Shown here piece by piece: positions 17,986 to 31,500 of a stretch of 64,000 nt of DNA; position 1 is the first letter of the stretch; the number at the start of each line of letters is the position of its first letter. Source of the DNA: Streptomyces griseus. Its GTDB lineage: Bacteria; Actinomycetota; Actinomycetes; Streptomycetales; Streptomycetaceae. Position numbers and translations under genes: made by a program. The stretch is taken from the NCBI RefSeq assembly GCF_900460065.1, contig NZ_UAVD01000027.1, positions 248,001-312,000 of the forward strand, in the 5' to 3' direction. The notes under the pieces are model-generated. The model was not told the origin of the DNA. It saw nothing but the letters and a program-made list of their open reading frames with translations, and ran no database searches.

Positions 17986-18441
17986 ATGACCACGGGCGAA
18001 CTCGACAGCTTCGCGACCTGGATCGAGGAACTGATCCGTCGGCGCGGCTTCGACATCGACAGTCCACGCGGCGGCGGCAAGTCCCGCCTCGCCGACGAGG
18101 CCGGGGTCCACCGGGCCGCCATCACCCGCCTTCTCCAACGGCAGAGCATGCCCGACCTGGAGACCACCCGGCGTCTCGCCCAGGTGCTCCAGGTCCCGGT
18201 GCGCGACATGCTCATCCGCTCCGGGCGCCTGACCGAGGAGGACCTGCCGCTGCCGTCCGCCCCGGCGGGGCCGGCCGTGGCCGGAGGACGCCCGCTCACC
18301 CTGGAAGAGGCCGCCGTGGCCCTGGGCGTGCCGGCGGACCAGCGCGAGATGTTCGTCCGGGTCGCGGGCCAGTTCCTCCCCGACGGGACGGCCGCCGCCG
18401 CCGTCGCCGCCGGGAGCCGGGCGCCGCGCGCCTCCGACTGA
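17986..18441 (+). CDS. XRE-family transcriptional regulator
   Basis: 151 residues. The ATG at 17986 has GGAGGG about 10 bases upstream; a GTG at 17953 would add 11 residues but lies next to the -10-like element. Residues ~25-85 form a Cro/CI helix-turn-helix: GGKSRLADEAGVHRAAITRLLQRQSMPDLETTRRLAQVLQ. The C-terminal half has a short dimerisation-like helix region and an Ala-rich end. It is divergent from the Cys-rich gene, with palindromes in the shared gap. Related sites in the tail promoter make it the leading candidate for the tail-operon regulator. Confidence 0.85.
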   Translation: MTTGELDSFATWIEELIRRRGFDIDSPRGGGKSRLADEAGVHRAAITRLLQRQSMPDLETTRRLAQVLQVPVRDMLIRSGRLTEEDLPLPSAPAGPAVAGGRPLTLEEAAVALGVPADQREMFVRVAGQFLPDGTAAAAVAAGSRAPRASD

Positions 18442-18620
18442 CGCCCGTCCCGCTCCCGGCCCGTAGGATGTCGTGGCCTGTCCCCCCGCCCCTGCAGGTC
18501 CAAGAACAGTGAGCACGGACGTACCCCGCCGGTTACGTGCCGGGCGGAGCGAGCGCCGTGCACGCGTTTCAGTGCCCCGCCCGGTCCGGAGCGTCTCGCG
18601 CGGGCGGCAAGGAGGGGCAC

Positions 18621-19361
18621 ATGGCCGACCGGGAGGACCGCGCCCGGTCCGCGGCCAGGGACCCGGCCCCGCCGCCGGAGCCCGGGACGCCCGGCGCCGC
18701 ACCGGCCGGGGACCCCGGGCCGGAGACGTACGGAGCCCTCCTCGCCGAACTCGGCAGGCTCCTCGACGCCCGTGAGCCGCACGAGGTCGTCGTCCTGCTC
18801 CGGGCGGAGCTGGAGCGGCGGGAGCTGCGCGCCTACTCCCACGGCTGGCGCGACGCCGCCGACCACTACGAGCCCGCCGTCGAGGCCGCGAGGGCCGCGA
18901 GTCTGCGCACCTTACGCCTGGTGGGGCGCACGCCGGGCCGGGCGGCCGTCATCCCCTTCCGGCCGGAGGGCCGCGACGGCGAACCCCGTGCCGCCGGACG
19001 CGGGGCTGGCCTCCCCGCCGACGATGAGCGCCCCGGCGACGGAGTGCCGGACCCCGGCCGGGGCGACGGCGGGGAACTCCACCGCGACCGGCCCGAGGCG
19101 GACCGCCCCCGGGCGGCGGGCCGGCCCCAGGCCGTCGACCGGCCCCGGCCCGACCGGCGATCCGGCTCCGCGCCCCGGGCGTCCCGGCCGCCGCGCACCG
19201 GCGCCGGCCCCGAGCCCGCGCTCGTGCCCAAGAGCCGCAACTCCCGGGTCCCGACGATTCCCACCCTCCCGGCGTCGCGGCTGCGTCTGCCGGGCCGGCC
19301 GCCGGCCGAGGGAGAGGGCGGGGACGAGGGCTCCGTCGCCCCGGACGACGGAGCCCGCTGA
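18621..19361 (+). CDS. Hypothetical protein with TTA codon
   Basis: 246 residues; ATG at 18621 with AAGGAGG seven bases upstream. A conserved-looking helical block at residues ~35-110 (LLAELGRLLDAREPHEVVVLLRAELERRELRAY, SHGWRDAADHYEPAV) is followed by a long Pro/Arg/Asp-rich, probably disordered tail. Leucine 98 is encoded by TTA (18912-18914), the codon read only by the bldA tRNA in Streptomyces, so expression may be tied to development. The block just upstream of rpsL suggests a long-resident Streptomyces gene. Function unknown. Confidence 0.65.
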   Translation: MADREDRARSAARDPAPPPEPGTPGAAPAGDPGPETYGALLAELGRLLDAREPHEVVVLLRAELERRELRAYSHGWRDAADHYEPAVEAARAASLRTLRLVGRTPGRAAVIPFRPEGRDGEPRAAGRGAGLPADDERPGDGVPDPGRGDGGELHRDRPEADRPRAAGRPQAVDRPRPDRRSGSAPRASRPPRTGAGPEPALVPKSRNSRVPTIPTLPASRLRLPGRPPAEGEGGDEGSVAPDDGAR

Positions 19362-19449
19362 AGGGGCGCGCGGCCCCGGCCGCCGGCCGTCCCGTCCGGG
19401 GGCCCGTGGCCGGGGCGGTCCCGGCGTGTCGCGGCGGACAGCATTTGTT

Positions 19450-19478
19450 TTGACCCAGCTCCGTGAGGTAGGTACGCT
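19450..19478 (+). promoter_or_regulatory. rpsL (str operon) promoter
   Basis: TTGACC (19450-19455), a 17-base spacer and TACGCT (19473-19478), within TTTTGACCC. It fits a HrdB-type vegetative promoter. The same TTTTGACCC core precedes rplM at 55467. It gives a leader of about 190 bases before rpsL. Confidence 0.7.
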
Positions 19479-19672
19479 CAAGCCTTGTGCCTGGGGTGTG
19501 CCTGGGCTCGGGTGCGTGTCCTCAACCGCATCGCGAGTCCGTCAGTAGCCACCGCAATCTGCGCCCTTCCTGCCTTCGGGGCGGGAGTCCGCAGTATTCG
19601 ACACACCCGACCGCGTGGGTCGGCGATGTTCCAGGTTAGTTTCACGAACGGCACACAGAAACCGGAGAAGTA
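19479..19672 (+). promoter_or_regulatory. rpsL leader with hairpin shared with rpsJ leader
   Basis: The untranslated leader carries CCGACCGCGTGGGTCGG (19608-19624), a 6-bp perfect stem with a five-base loop. It is preceded by CGACACAC. The same element, with one base changed in the flank, lies in the rpsJ leader near 35212-35240. It is a candidate RNA control element for translation genes. No coding potential is seen here. Confidence 0.55.
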
Positions 19673-20044
19673 GTGCCTACGATCCAGCAGCTGGTCCGGA
19701 AGGGCCGGCAGGACAAGGTCGAGAAGAACAAGACGCCCGCGCTCGAGGGTTCGCCCCAGCGTCGCGGTGTCTGCACGCGTGTGTTCACGACCACCCCGAA
19801 GAAGCCGAACTCGGCGCTCCGTAAGGTCGCGCGTGTGCGTCTGACCTCCGGCATCGAGGTCACGGCCTACATCCCGGGTGAGGGACACAACCTGCAGGAG
19901 CACTCCATCGTGCTCGTGCGTGGTGGCCGTGTGAAGGACCTGCCGGGTGTTCGTTACAAGATCATCCGCGGCTCGCTCGACACCCAGGGTGTCAAGAACC
20001 GCAAGCAGGCCCGCAGCCGCTACGGCGCCAAGAAGGAGAAGTAA
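19673..20044 (+). CDS. rpsL: 30S ribosomal protein S12
   Basis: 123 residues, GTG start with GGAG upstream. It is the decoding-centre protein of the small subunit. The [10 protein letters not shown] and [11 protein letters not shown] motifs are intact. Lys43 and Lys88, the positions changed in streptomycin-resistant mutants, are both wild type, so this allele predicts sensitivity. First gene of the str operon, two bases before rpsG. Confidence 0.98.
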
Positions 20045-20046
20045 GA

Positions 20047-20517
20047 ATGCCTCGTAAGGGCCCCGCCCCGAAGCGCCCGGTCATCATCGACCCGGTCTAC
20101 AGCTCTCCTCTTGTCACCTCGCTGATCAACAAGATCCTCCTCGACGGCAAGCGTTCCACCGCCGAGCGGATCGTCTACGGCGCCATGGAAGGCCTCCGCG
20201 AGAAGACCGGCAACGACCCGGTCATCACGCTGAAGCGCGCGCTTGAGAACGTCAAGCCCTCGCTCGAGGTCAAGTCCCGCCGTGTCGGTGGCGCCACCTA
20301 CCAGGTGCCGATCGAGGTCAAGCCCGGTCGCGCCTCCACCCTCGCTCTGCGCTGGCTCGTCGGCTACTCCCGCGCCCGCCGCGAGAAGACCATGACCGAG
20401 CGCCTCATGAACGAACTGCTCGACGCCTCCAACGGCCTCGGCGCTTCGGTCAAGAAGCGTGAGGACACCCACAAGATGGCCGAGTCCAACAAGGCCTTCG
20501 CGCACTACCGCTGGTAG
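20047..20517 (+). CDS. rpsG: 30S ribosomal protein S7
   Basis: 156 residues, the usual length. It initiates assembly of the 30S head and contacts tRNA in the E site. The family motifs [32 protein letters not shown] and the C-terminal [14 protein letters not shown] are complete. It follows rpsL by two bases and precedes fusA, so it is part of the str operon. In E. coli S7 represses this operon; whether that holds here is not visible. Confidence 0.98.
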
Positions 20518-20555
20518 TCGCTACCCCCATCGAGACCGAGAGAAGATTGAGCCTC

Positions 20556-22685
<2,130 letters not shown>

Positions 22686-22727
22686 CTCTCCCGAGCTCAC
22701 GCTTTAGGCTTGTCACCGGAGCCTGGC

Positions 22728-22767
22728 GGGCATGCGGCACAGCGCGCGAGCACTGTGCCGTATGCCC
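22728..22767 (+). promoter_or_regulatory. Long stem-loop in fusA-tuf gap
   Basis: Fifteen-bp stem (GGGCATGCGGCACAG at 22728-22742; CTGTGCCGTATGCCC at 22753-22767) with one G-U pair and a ten-base loop. It lies 43 bases after fusA and 75 before tuf, without a U-run. It could be a processing site or partial terminator that sets tuf mRNA apart from the str transcript. In studied streptomycetes tuf1 also has its own promoter in this gap. Confidence 0.6.
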
Positions 22768-22842
22768 CCGGCGCCGGCACCCCAGCAAAGATCACCTGGC
22801 GCCGATGAAGCAAGGCGTACAGAACCACTCAGGAGGACCCCA

Positions 22843-24036
<1,194 letters not shown>

Positions 24037-24080
24037 TTTCTGCTTGGTCCTTGGACCTGGTGGCTCACTGAGTCGCAAGA

Positions 24081-24114
24081 AGGGCCCCGCACCTCGCAAG
24101 AGGTGCGGGGCCCT
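24081..24114 (+). terminator. str operon terminator
   Basis: Perfect 15-bp stem (AGGGCCCCGCACCTC at 24081-24095, complement 24100-24114) with a GCAA tetraloop, 45 bases after tuf. It lies between tuf and the converging kinase gene, so it may work in both directions. Confidence 0.9.
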
Positions 24115-24138
24115 TCGCCGTGTGCGGAGCCGCCGGTG

Positions 24139-25347
24139 TCACGGGGCCGGGGCCCGGCCCGCCGTGGGCGACGTGCTGTCCCCGGCCGGTGCGGCCGGCA
24201 CGGCCGCCGTCAGGACGAACGTCCCGTCCTCGGACGTCGTGGTGAACGTGCCGCCCAGGGCGATGACCCGGCCGGCCAGCCCCGCGAGCCCCGTCCCGTG
24301 CCGCCCGGGGGCGCCGTCGGCCGGGGCCCGCCCCTCGGCGGCCCCGTCGTTGCGGACGGTGAGCCGGATCTGCCCGCCGTCCGCCCGCAGGGCGATCTCG
24401 CACGAGGTGGCCCGGCTGTGCTGGAGCACATTGCCCACCGCCTCGCGCAGCACGAAGCGCAGACAGCCGACGACCGCCGGATCGGGCTCGGCCCACGGCG
24501 GCAGCACGGTCCGTACCTCCACCCCGGAGGCGGCGAGGACCCGTTGGGCGTGGGCGAGTTCGTCGGAGAGGGAGAGGTCGCCGTCCGGCCGGCTGATCGA
24601 CCGCACATCGTCGTGGAGCCGCCGGGCCAGGGCGATGATCTCGGTCAGCGCGCCGCGCGCCCGCTCGGGCGCGGGCGACGGGGAGTCCGGTGTACCGCCG
24701 CCGCGCAGCGCCACCTCGCCCTGGAGCACGATCGCCGTCAGCGACGAGCCCACCAGATCGTGCAGGTCCTGCTGCATGCGGGCCCGTTCCCGCTGCTCCG
24801 CCAGGTGCGCGGTGTGCTCCCTGTTGGCGCCCAGCCGGGCCGCGAGGAGTGCCAGGTGGGCGACGGCGAAGACGGTGCTCGCGGTGATCGCCGTACTGAG
24901 CAGGAGGGAGAGCGGGCTGCGGTCGGTGGTGATCAGGTCGGTGGTGGAGAGCACGGGACCGCTGGCGCCGACCGCCAGGGCGATGGGCACGGAGGCGTTC
25001 GGCGGCAGGGTCAGCAGGACGGCCCCGGCGAGGAAGCCCAGCAGGCTCAGCCACCGGTAGTTGAAGAGCAGCAGCGGCAGGTAGGTCAGCACGGCCTGGA
25101 CGAGCAGCAGCCACCAGCGTCGGCGTTGGGGCAGCCGGTACGGCGGCGGGGCGTACTGGCCCAGCATGACCGCGGGCATCAGCACCAGCACGGTCAGGCC
25201 GGCGACCACCGTACGCCTGCCGAGCGGTGAGGACGCCACCTCCAGGGCGACGAGCGTGAGCGACCCGACCACCAGCACGGCCAGCGCCCCGATGGCCACC
25301 CCGAATCCCTGCGGCGCGCCTGTTCCAGAGCGTGCTGTACCCCGCAT
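24139..25347 (-). CDS. DesK-type sensor histidine kinase
   Basis: 402 residues from ATG at 25347 (GGGGGGAT upstream); the open frame further upstream is not supported. Five to six membrane helices occupy residues ~15-170. A coiled-coil linker and the HisKA_3 motif follow, with phospho-acceptor His196 in LHDLVGSSLTAI. A C-terminal HATPase domain has N-box FVLREAVGNVLQHS and G-box GTGLAGLAGRV. No large external sensor loop is present, so the signal is probably membrane-derived. The cognate LuxR-type regulator is not adjacent; the nearest candidate is at 32806. Confidence 0.88.
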   Translation of the reverse strand: MRGTARSGTGAPQGFGVAIGALAVLVVGSLTLVALEVASSPLGRRTVVAGLTVLVLMPAVMLGQYAPPPYRLPQRRRWWLLLVQAVLTYLPLLLFNYRWLSLLGFLAGAVLLTLPPNASVPIALAVGASGPVLSTTDLITTDRSPLSLLLSTAITASTVFAVAHLALLAARLGANREHTAHLAEQRERARMQQDLHDLVGSSLTAIVLQGEVALRGGGTPDSPSPAPERARGALTEIIALARRLHDDVRSISRPDGDLSLSDELAHAQRVLAASGVEVRTVLPPWAEPDPAVVGCLRFVLREAVGNVLQHSRATSCEIALRADGGQIRLTVRNDGAAEGRAPADGAPGRHGTGLAGLAGRVIALGGTFTTTSEDGTFVLTAAVPAAPAGDSTSPTAGRAPAP

Positions 25348-25569
25348 TCCATCCCCCCGGTCTTTCCGCGTCGTGGTCGAACCCGGTCGATTCTCCCGCA
25401 GCCGGAGGACGGCGGGCCCTGCCCCTCCCGGGCCGTCCCCCGCGGGCGCGTGCGTGCGCGGACGGGCCGGTGAAATGTGGGCGGTTCGTGAAGACTTCAC
25501 TTTCTCCGCGCCGGCCCCCTTGCTTGGATCGCCTCTGCTCCGTGCCCACCACGACAGAGAGGCGCCGAC
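25348..25569. promoter_or_regulatory. Divergent control region of kinase and RHS gene
   Basis: 222 bases between the kinase and the RHS gene. It holds the 13-base palindrome GTGAAGACTTCAC (25488-25500). A near copy GTGAAGATGTCAC lies at 32489-32501, before the response regulator. It is a candidate binding site for that regulator or another shared factor. Confidence 0.4.
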
Positions 25570-28500
25570 GTGCCGGAACACATACCCCCCGCCCGAACCT
25601 GGGAGGGCTCATCGGTGGCCCTGCAACGGCGAAGACGGCTCCTGCCGCGGATCGCCCTCGGCGCGGCCATGATGCTCGCGGTCGAGATGGCGGTGCTGAC
25701 GGACAGCGGTCAGGCCGTAGCCGTCACCCGGCAGGCGCCGCAGACCCCGGCCGCGGAGAAGGCGGCTTCCGCCGGGCCCGCCGAGGCCGCGGACATCCTG
25801 TCCGCGAAGACCGCCGCGAAGCTGTCGGGCAAACGCGTCGAGGCGCTGTCCGAGCGCACCGAGACCTCCACGACCTGGGTGAACAAGGACGGGTCGCTCA
25901 CCACCGAGCTGTCGTCGGGACCGGTCCGCTTCGAGGAGAACGGCTCCTGGACCGACATCGACGTCGAACTCCGGGAGACCGCCGACGGCGTCGAGGCCAA
26001 GGCCCACCCGAACGGGCTGAGCCTCGCGGGCGGGGGCGGCAGGCTGCCGCGCTCCCTGACCGAGGCCGACCGGGCACCCGCCCGGGACCTGGTCACCCTC
26101 GGCGAGGGCGACGAGCGGATCACCCTCCAGTGGCAGGGCGGTCTGCCCGCCCCCGAACTGGACGGGACGAGGGCCACCTACCCCGACGCGCTGCCGGGAG
26201 CCGACGTGATCGTCGAGGCGACCCGTACCGGCTTCGAGCAGTACGTCGAGATCAAAAAGCGCCCGGCCGAGGACTACACGTACACCCTCCCGCTCAAGGC
26301 CGAGGGCCTGACGGCGAAGGAGCAGCCCGACGGCAGCGTGCTGTTCACCGACGGGAAGAACAAGAAGCGGGCCGTGATGCCCGCCCCGGTGATGTGGGAC
26401 TCCACCGTCGACAAGGTGTCGGGCGAGCACACGCGCCGGGTGCCGGTGGCGATGAAGGTGGTGGAGAGGAAGGGCGCCGTCGACCTCGTCGTCACCCCCG
26501 ACGCCGCGTTCCTCGCCGACCCGGAGACGCGCTACCCGGTCACGGTCGACCCCTCGACCTCCTCGCTGTCCAACGTCTTCGACACCTACGTCCAGCAGGG
26601 CGAGACCCGCGACTGGTCCACCGACGTCGAGCTCGACTTCGGCAACCCCGGGACGACGAACGCGAACGGCACCCCCCGCACCGCCCAGTCCTTCATCACC
26701 TGGAACACCGCGCCCATCGCCGACGCCCTGGTGTCCAGCGCGAAGCTGAGCCTGTGGAACTTCCACTCGGCCAACACCACCTGCGCCGCGCAGCCGTGGC
26801 AGGTCTGGTCCTCGCCGGCCGCGACGACGGCCAGCCGGTGGACGAACCGGCCGACGATGACCGCCATGAAGGCGGAGTCCACCGAGACCCGCGGCAACGC
26901 CGCCTGCGCGTCCCAGCCCGACGGCTGGATCAACGCGAACGTGACCACGCTGGCCCAGGAGTGGGCCGGGGCCAAGGCCACCCGTGGCCACCTGGGCATC
27001 CGGGCCAAGAGCGAGACGACGGTCGCCCAGTGGAAGCGGGTGAACTCCGCCAACGCCGCGAAGAACCCGCCGAAGCTGTCGGTGACGTACAACTTCCGTC
27101 CGCGCACGGGCACCAAGCAGGAAGCCGGTCCGCCGTTCTTCTCCTACGGCGGCCAGTACCTGGTCAACACGCTGACGCCCACGCTGCGCGACACCTTCGT
27201 GGACGCGGACGGCGACCAGGTCAACGGCACCTTCCAGATCTTCGACAACGCCACGAACACCCAGGTCGGCAACCCGATCGTGTCGAAGTACACGGCGTCC
27301 GGGCAGCCCGCTTCGGTGACCGTGCCGGCGGGGCTGCTCGCCGAGGGCAAGACGTACAAGTTCCGTACGAGCCCCTATGACGGCACGCACTACAACACCG
27401 GCTGGTCGGCGTGGAAGACCTTCACGGTCGACACGAAGGCCCCGTCCGCCCCGACGCGGATCGCCTCGACGGACTACCCCGTGGGCCAGTGGGTCAAGGG
27501 GGAGGGGCAGCCGGGCGTCTTCACGGTGACGCCGCCCGCCGGAAGCGACCACTACTGGCTGGAATGGACCCTGGACGGGGTGACCTGGACCAAGGTCAGC
27601 ACCGGCGGGGCCGCCGGGAACAAGGCGATCACCGTCACCCCGCCGAAGAACGGCAGCCACACCCTCCAGGTACGGTCCGTCGACAAGGCCGACAACAAGT
27701 CCGAGGCGGTGGAGTACCTCTTCCACGCCGGCTCGGGCGGCTTCGTCCAGCCCTCGGAGGGCGAGCGGACCGCGCGCCGGCTGCCGCTGGTCGCCGAGGC
27801 CGAGGCCGGCAAGTACAACGCCGTCTCCTTCTCCTGGCGCCGCTCCGAGGCCGACCCCTGGGTGCGGATCCCCGCCGGGGACGTCACCTCCGGCTCCACC
27901 GCGCTCTCCGCCTGGCCCGTCCCGCTGACGAACGGCCGGAACGCCCCGCTGGTCTGGAACGCCACCAGCACGGTCGACCCGGACGGCACCGTCCAGCTCA
28001 AGGCCGACTTCACCGGCCCGAACTCCGCCGCCAGCAGCACCGCCCCGCTGACCGCGGTCGTCGACCGCAACGCGGACGGCGCGGCCACCACCGACGTGGG
28101 CCCCGGCTCGGTCAACCTGCTCACCGGCAACCACACGCTCTCCGAGACCGACGTGTCCCTCTTCGACCTGTCGGTGTCGCGCACGGCCGCGTCCCGCACC
28201 CCGAACCGGGGAGCCGCTCAGGAGGGCCAGGCCGCGATCTTCGGCCAGGAGTGGGTCTCCGGCACCGCCGCCGAGGCCACCGAGTCCGACTACAGCCACC
28301 TCCGGCGGGTCTCCGACACCGCGGTCGACGTGGTGCTGGAGGAGGGCGACGCGATCCACTTCACCGCGAACGCGGCGAAGAACGGCTGGGTGCCCGAGCC
28401 CGGCTCGGAGGACCTGACCCTCAAGGGCGCGGTGAGCGGCACGTTCACGCTCTCCGACACCGAGGGGACGGTCACCACCTTCGCCAAGGCCGACGCCGCG

Positions 28501-31500
28501 GCGACCACCTGGCAGGTCAGCACCACCCTCTTCGACGGCCTCGCCAACTCCACCACCAAGGTGATCTCCGAGACCGTCACCGTCGGCGGGAAGAAGCTGG
28601 CCCGCCCCAAGCGGATCATCGCGCCGACCTCGGCCGCCACCACGGCCGCGTGCGAGACGTCGCCGGCCACCAAGGGCTGCAAGGTCCTGGAGTTCGTCTA
28701 CGCGACCACCACGACCGCCACCGGCACGGCGAACAACGACCAGTTCGGCGACTTCGCCGGTCAGGTCCGCGAGATCCGCGCCTGGACCACCGGCCCCGGC
28801 GCGTCCGCCGCCACGGCGACCGCGGTGGCCACCTACCGCTACGACGCGAACGGCAGTCTGCGCCAGCAGTGGGACCCCCGGCTGAGCCAGGCCTCGCAGA
28901 CGCAGTACGCCTACCACGAGGGCCGCGTCACCTGGCTCCAGCAGCAGAGCCGGCTCCCGTACACCTTCACCTACGGCAACGCGGGGGCCGGCACGGCGCC
29001 CGGCGACGGCATGCTGCTCACGTCCTCGCGCCAGGCCCTCAAGCAGGGCACCGCCGACACGGTCGAGGGCGACGCCGTCACGAGCATCGTCTACGGAGTC
29101 CCGCTCACCGGAGCCAAGGCCCCGTACGCCATGGGCGCGGGTTCCGTGGCCGCCTGGGGGCAGCTCGACCACCCCACGGACGCCACCGCCGTCCTCCCGG
29201 CCGACGCGGTCCCCGCCTCGCACGACGGCGCCGACCTGGCCGCGGGCGCATACCGCCGCGCCACGCTGAGCTACCTCAACGCATCGGGCCGTACGGTCAA
29301 CTCCGCGACGCCCGGCGGGCACCTCTCCACCACCGAGTACGACCGTTTCGGCAACACGGTCCGCGAGCTGACCGCGGGCAACCGGACGCTCGCGCTCGGC
29401 GCCACGGCCGACGACCGCGCCGTGCTCACCGACCTCGGCATCATCGGACGCGCGCCGGCCGAGCGGGCGCACCTGCTCTCCACCACCTCCGTCCACGACG
29501 AGCGCGGGGTGCGCGAGCTGGAGGAGTTCGGGCCGATCCGCCGGGTGGACCTGACCGAGGACCTCCGGGAGGGCGGCACCGTCCTCGTCGCCTCCGGGAC
29601 CTCCGTGCCGGCCCGGTCCTGGACGGTGAAGGAGTACGACGAGGGCCGCCCGACCGACGGCACGGCGGCCGTCAGGGACCAGGCCACCCTGACCGTCACC
29701 GGCGCCAAGGTCCGTGACTACGACTCCGTCATGGGGGAGAAGCGGGTCGAGTCCGTCCAGTACGACTGGGCGAAGGGGCTGCCCACCCTCACCACCAAGG
29801 ACGCCGGCGGGCTCGGCCTGACCACGACGACCGGATACGACGGCCAGGGCCGGGTCACCTCCCAGGTGCTGCCCGGCGGAACCGGCGGCGACGCCGCCAC
29901 CCGGATCACCGAGTACTGGTCGGCCACCGGCACCGGCTGGTGCAAGGGCCGCCCCGAGTGGGCGGACCAGGTGTGCTGGACCGGGCCGGCGGGGGACATC
30001 ACCGGCGGCGGCGGACAGCCCGCCAAGCTGGTGAACACCACCACGGAGTACGACCGCTGGGGCAACCCGGCCACCGTCACCGACGAGGTCGGCGGGGTGT
30101 ACCGGACGACCACGACGACGTACGACGGAGCGGGCCGCCCGGTCCACTCGAAGACCACGGGCGGCCTCGGGCAGCAGGTCCCGGAGACCACCACCGAGTA
30201 CGACGACGCCACCGGAGAGGTCACCAAGGTCTCCTCGACCACCGGCGGGACGATCACCACGGCGTACGACAAGCTCGGCCGCACGATCTCCTACACCGAC
30301 GCCGACGGCGGTGTCACGAGGACCGAGTACGACAAGCTCGACCGCCGGGTCAAGGTCAGCGACTCGGTCCCGTCCACCGTGACGTACGCCTACGACCACG
30401 CGGCCGAACCGCGCGGCCTGGCCACCCGGACCACGGACTCCGTCGCCGGGGCCTTCTCGGCCACCTACGACGCCGACGGATCCGTCGCCACCGAGAAGCT
30501 GCCCGGCGGCTACACGCTGAACGTCACCGAGGACAGCACCGGCTCCACCGCCTCGCGCGTCTACACGCGCGACAGCGACGGCATCACCGTCCTCAGCGAC
30601 CGGGTCAGCGAGTCCGTGCACGGGCAGGTCACCGGACACCAGGGCTGGTCGAGCCAGAGCTACCGCTATGACCGGGTGGGCCGGCTGACCGGCGTCGACG
30701 ACACGGCCGGCGAGGTCTGCACCCGCCGCACCTACACCTTCGACCAGCGGACCAACCGCACCGCCCTGTCCACCGCGGCCGCCGCCCCCGGGGCCGCCTG
30801 CACCTCCACGGGAGCCACCTCCACCACCTCCGCCTACGACAGCGCCGACCGGCTCATCGGATCCGGCCACACCTACGACGCCTTCGGCCGTACCACCGCC
30901 CTGCCGGGCAGCACCGTCGAGTACTACGCCAACGACCTCGTCCACCGGCAGACGGCCGACGGCCGGCGCCAGACCTGGCAGCTCGACGCCCAACTGCGCT
31001 TCCGCTCCTGGACGGTGGAGTCGGGCTCCGGCTCCGCCTGGACCCGCACCGGCGCCAAGCTCAACCACTACGACAGCGACGGCGACAACCCGCGCTGGAT
31101 CGTGGAGGACACCGGAACCGGGGCCCTGAGCCGCCATGTCGAGGCCGCTTCCGGCGACCTCGCCGCCACCACGTCCAGAACCGGCGACACGGTGCTCCAG
31201 CTCTCCACCGTCCACGGCGACGTGGCCCTCCAGCTCCCGCTGGACGCGAGCCGGGCTCCCGTCGCCCTGGACAGCGACGAGTACGGCAACCCCCGCGAGG
31301 GCCAGGAGGCCACCCGCTACACCTGGCTCGGCGCCAAGCGGCGCTCCACGGAGACGCTGACCGGCCTCACGCTCATGGGCGCGCGCCTCTACAACCCGGC
31401 CACCGGACGGTTCCTGTCGGTGGACCCGGTGTACGGGGGCAACCTGAACGCCTACGAATACGCCCACGCGGACCCGCTCAACCGCTTCGACCTGGACGGG

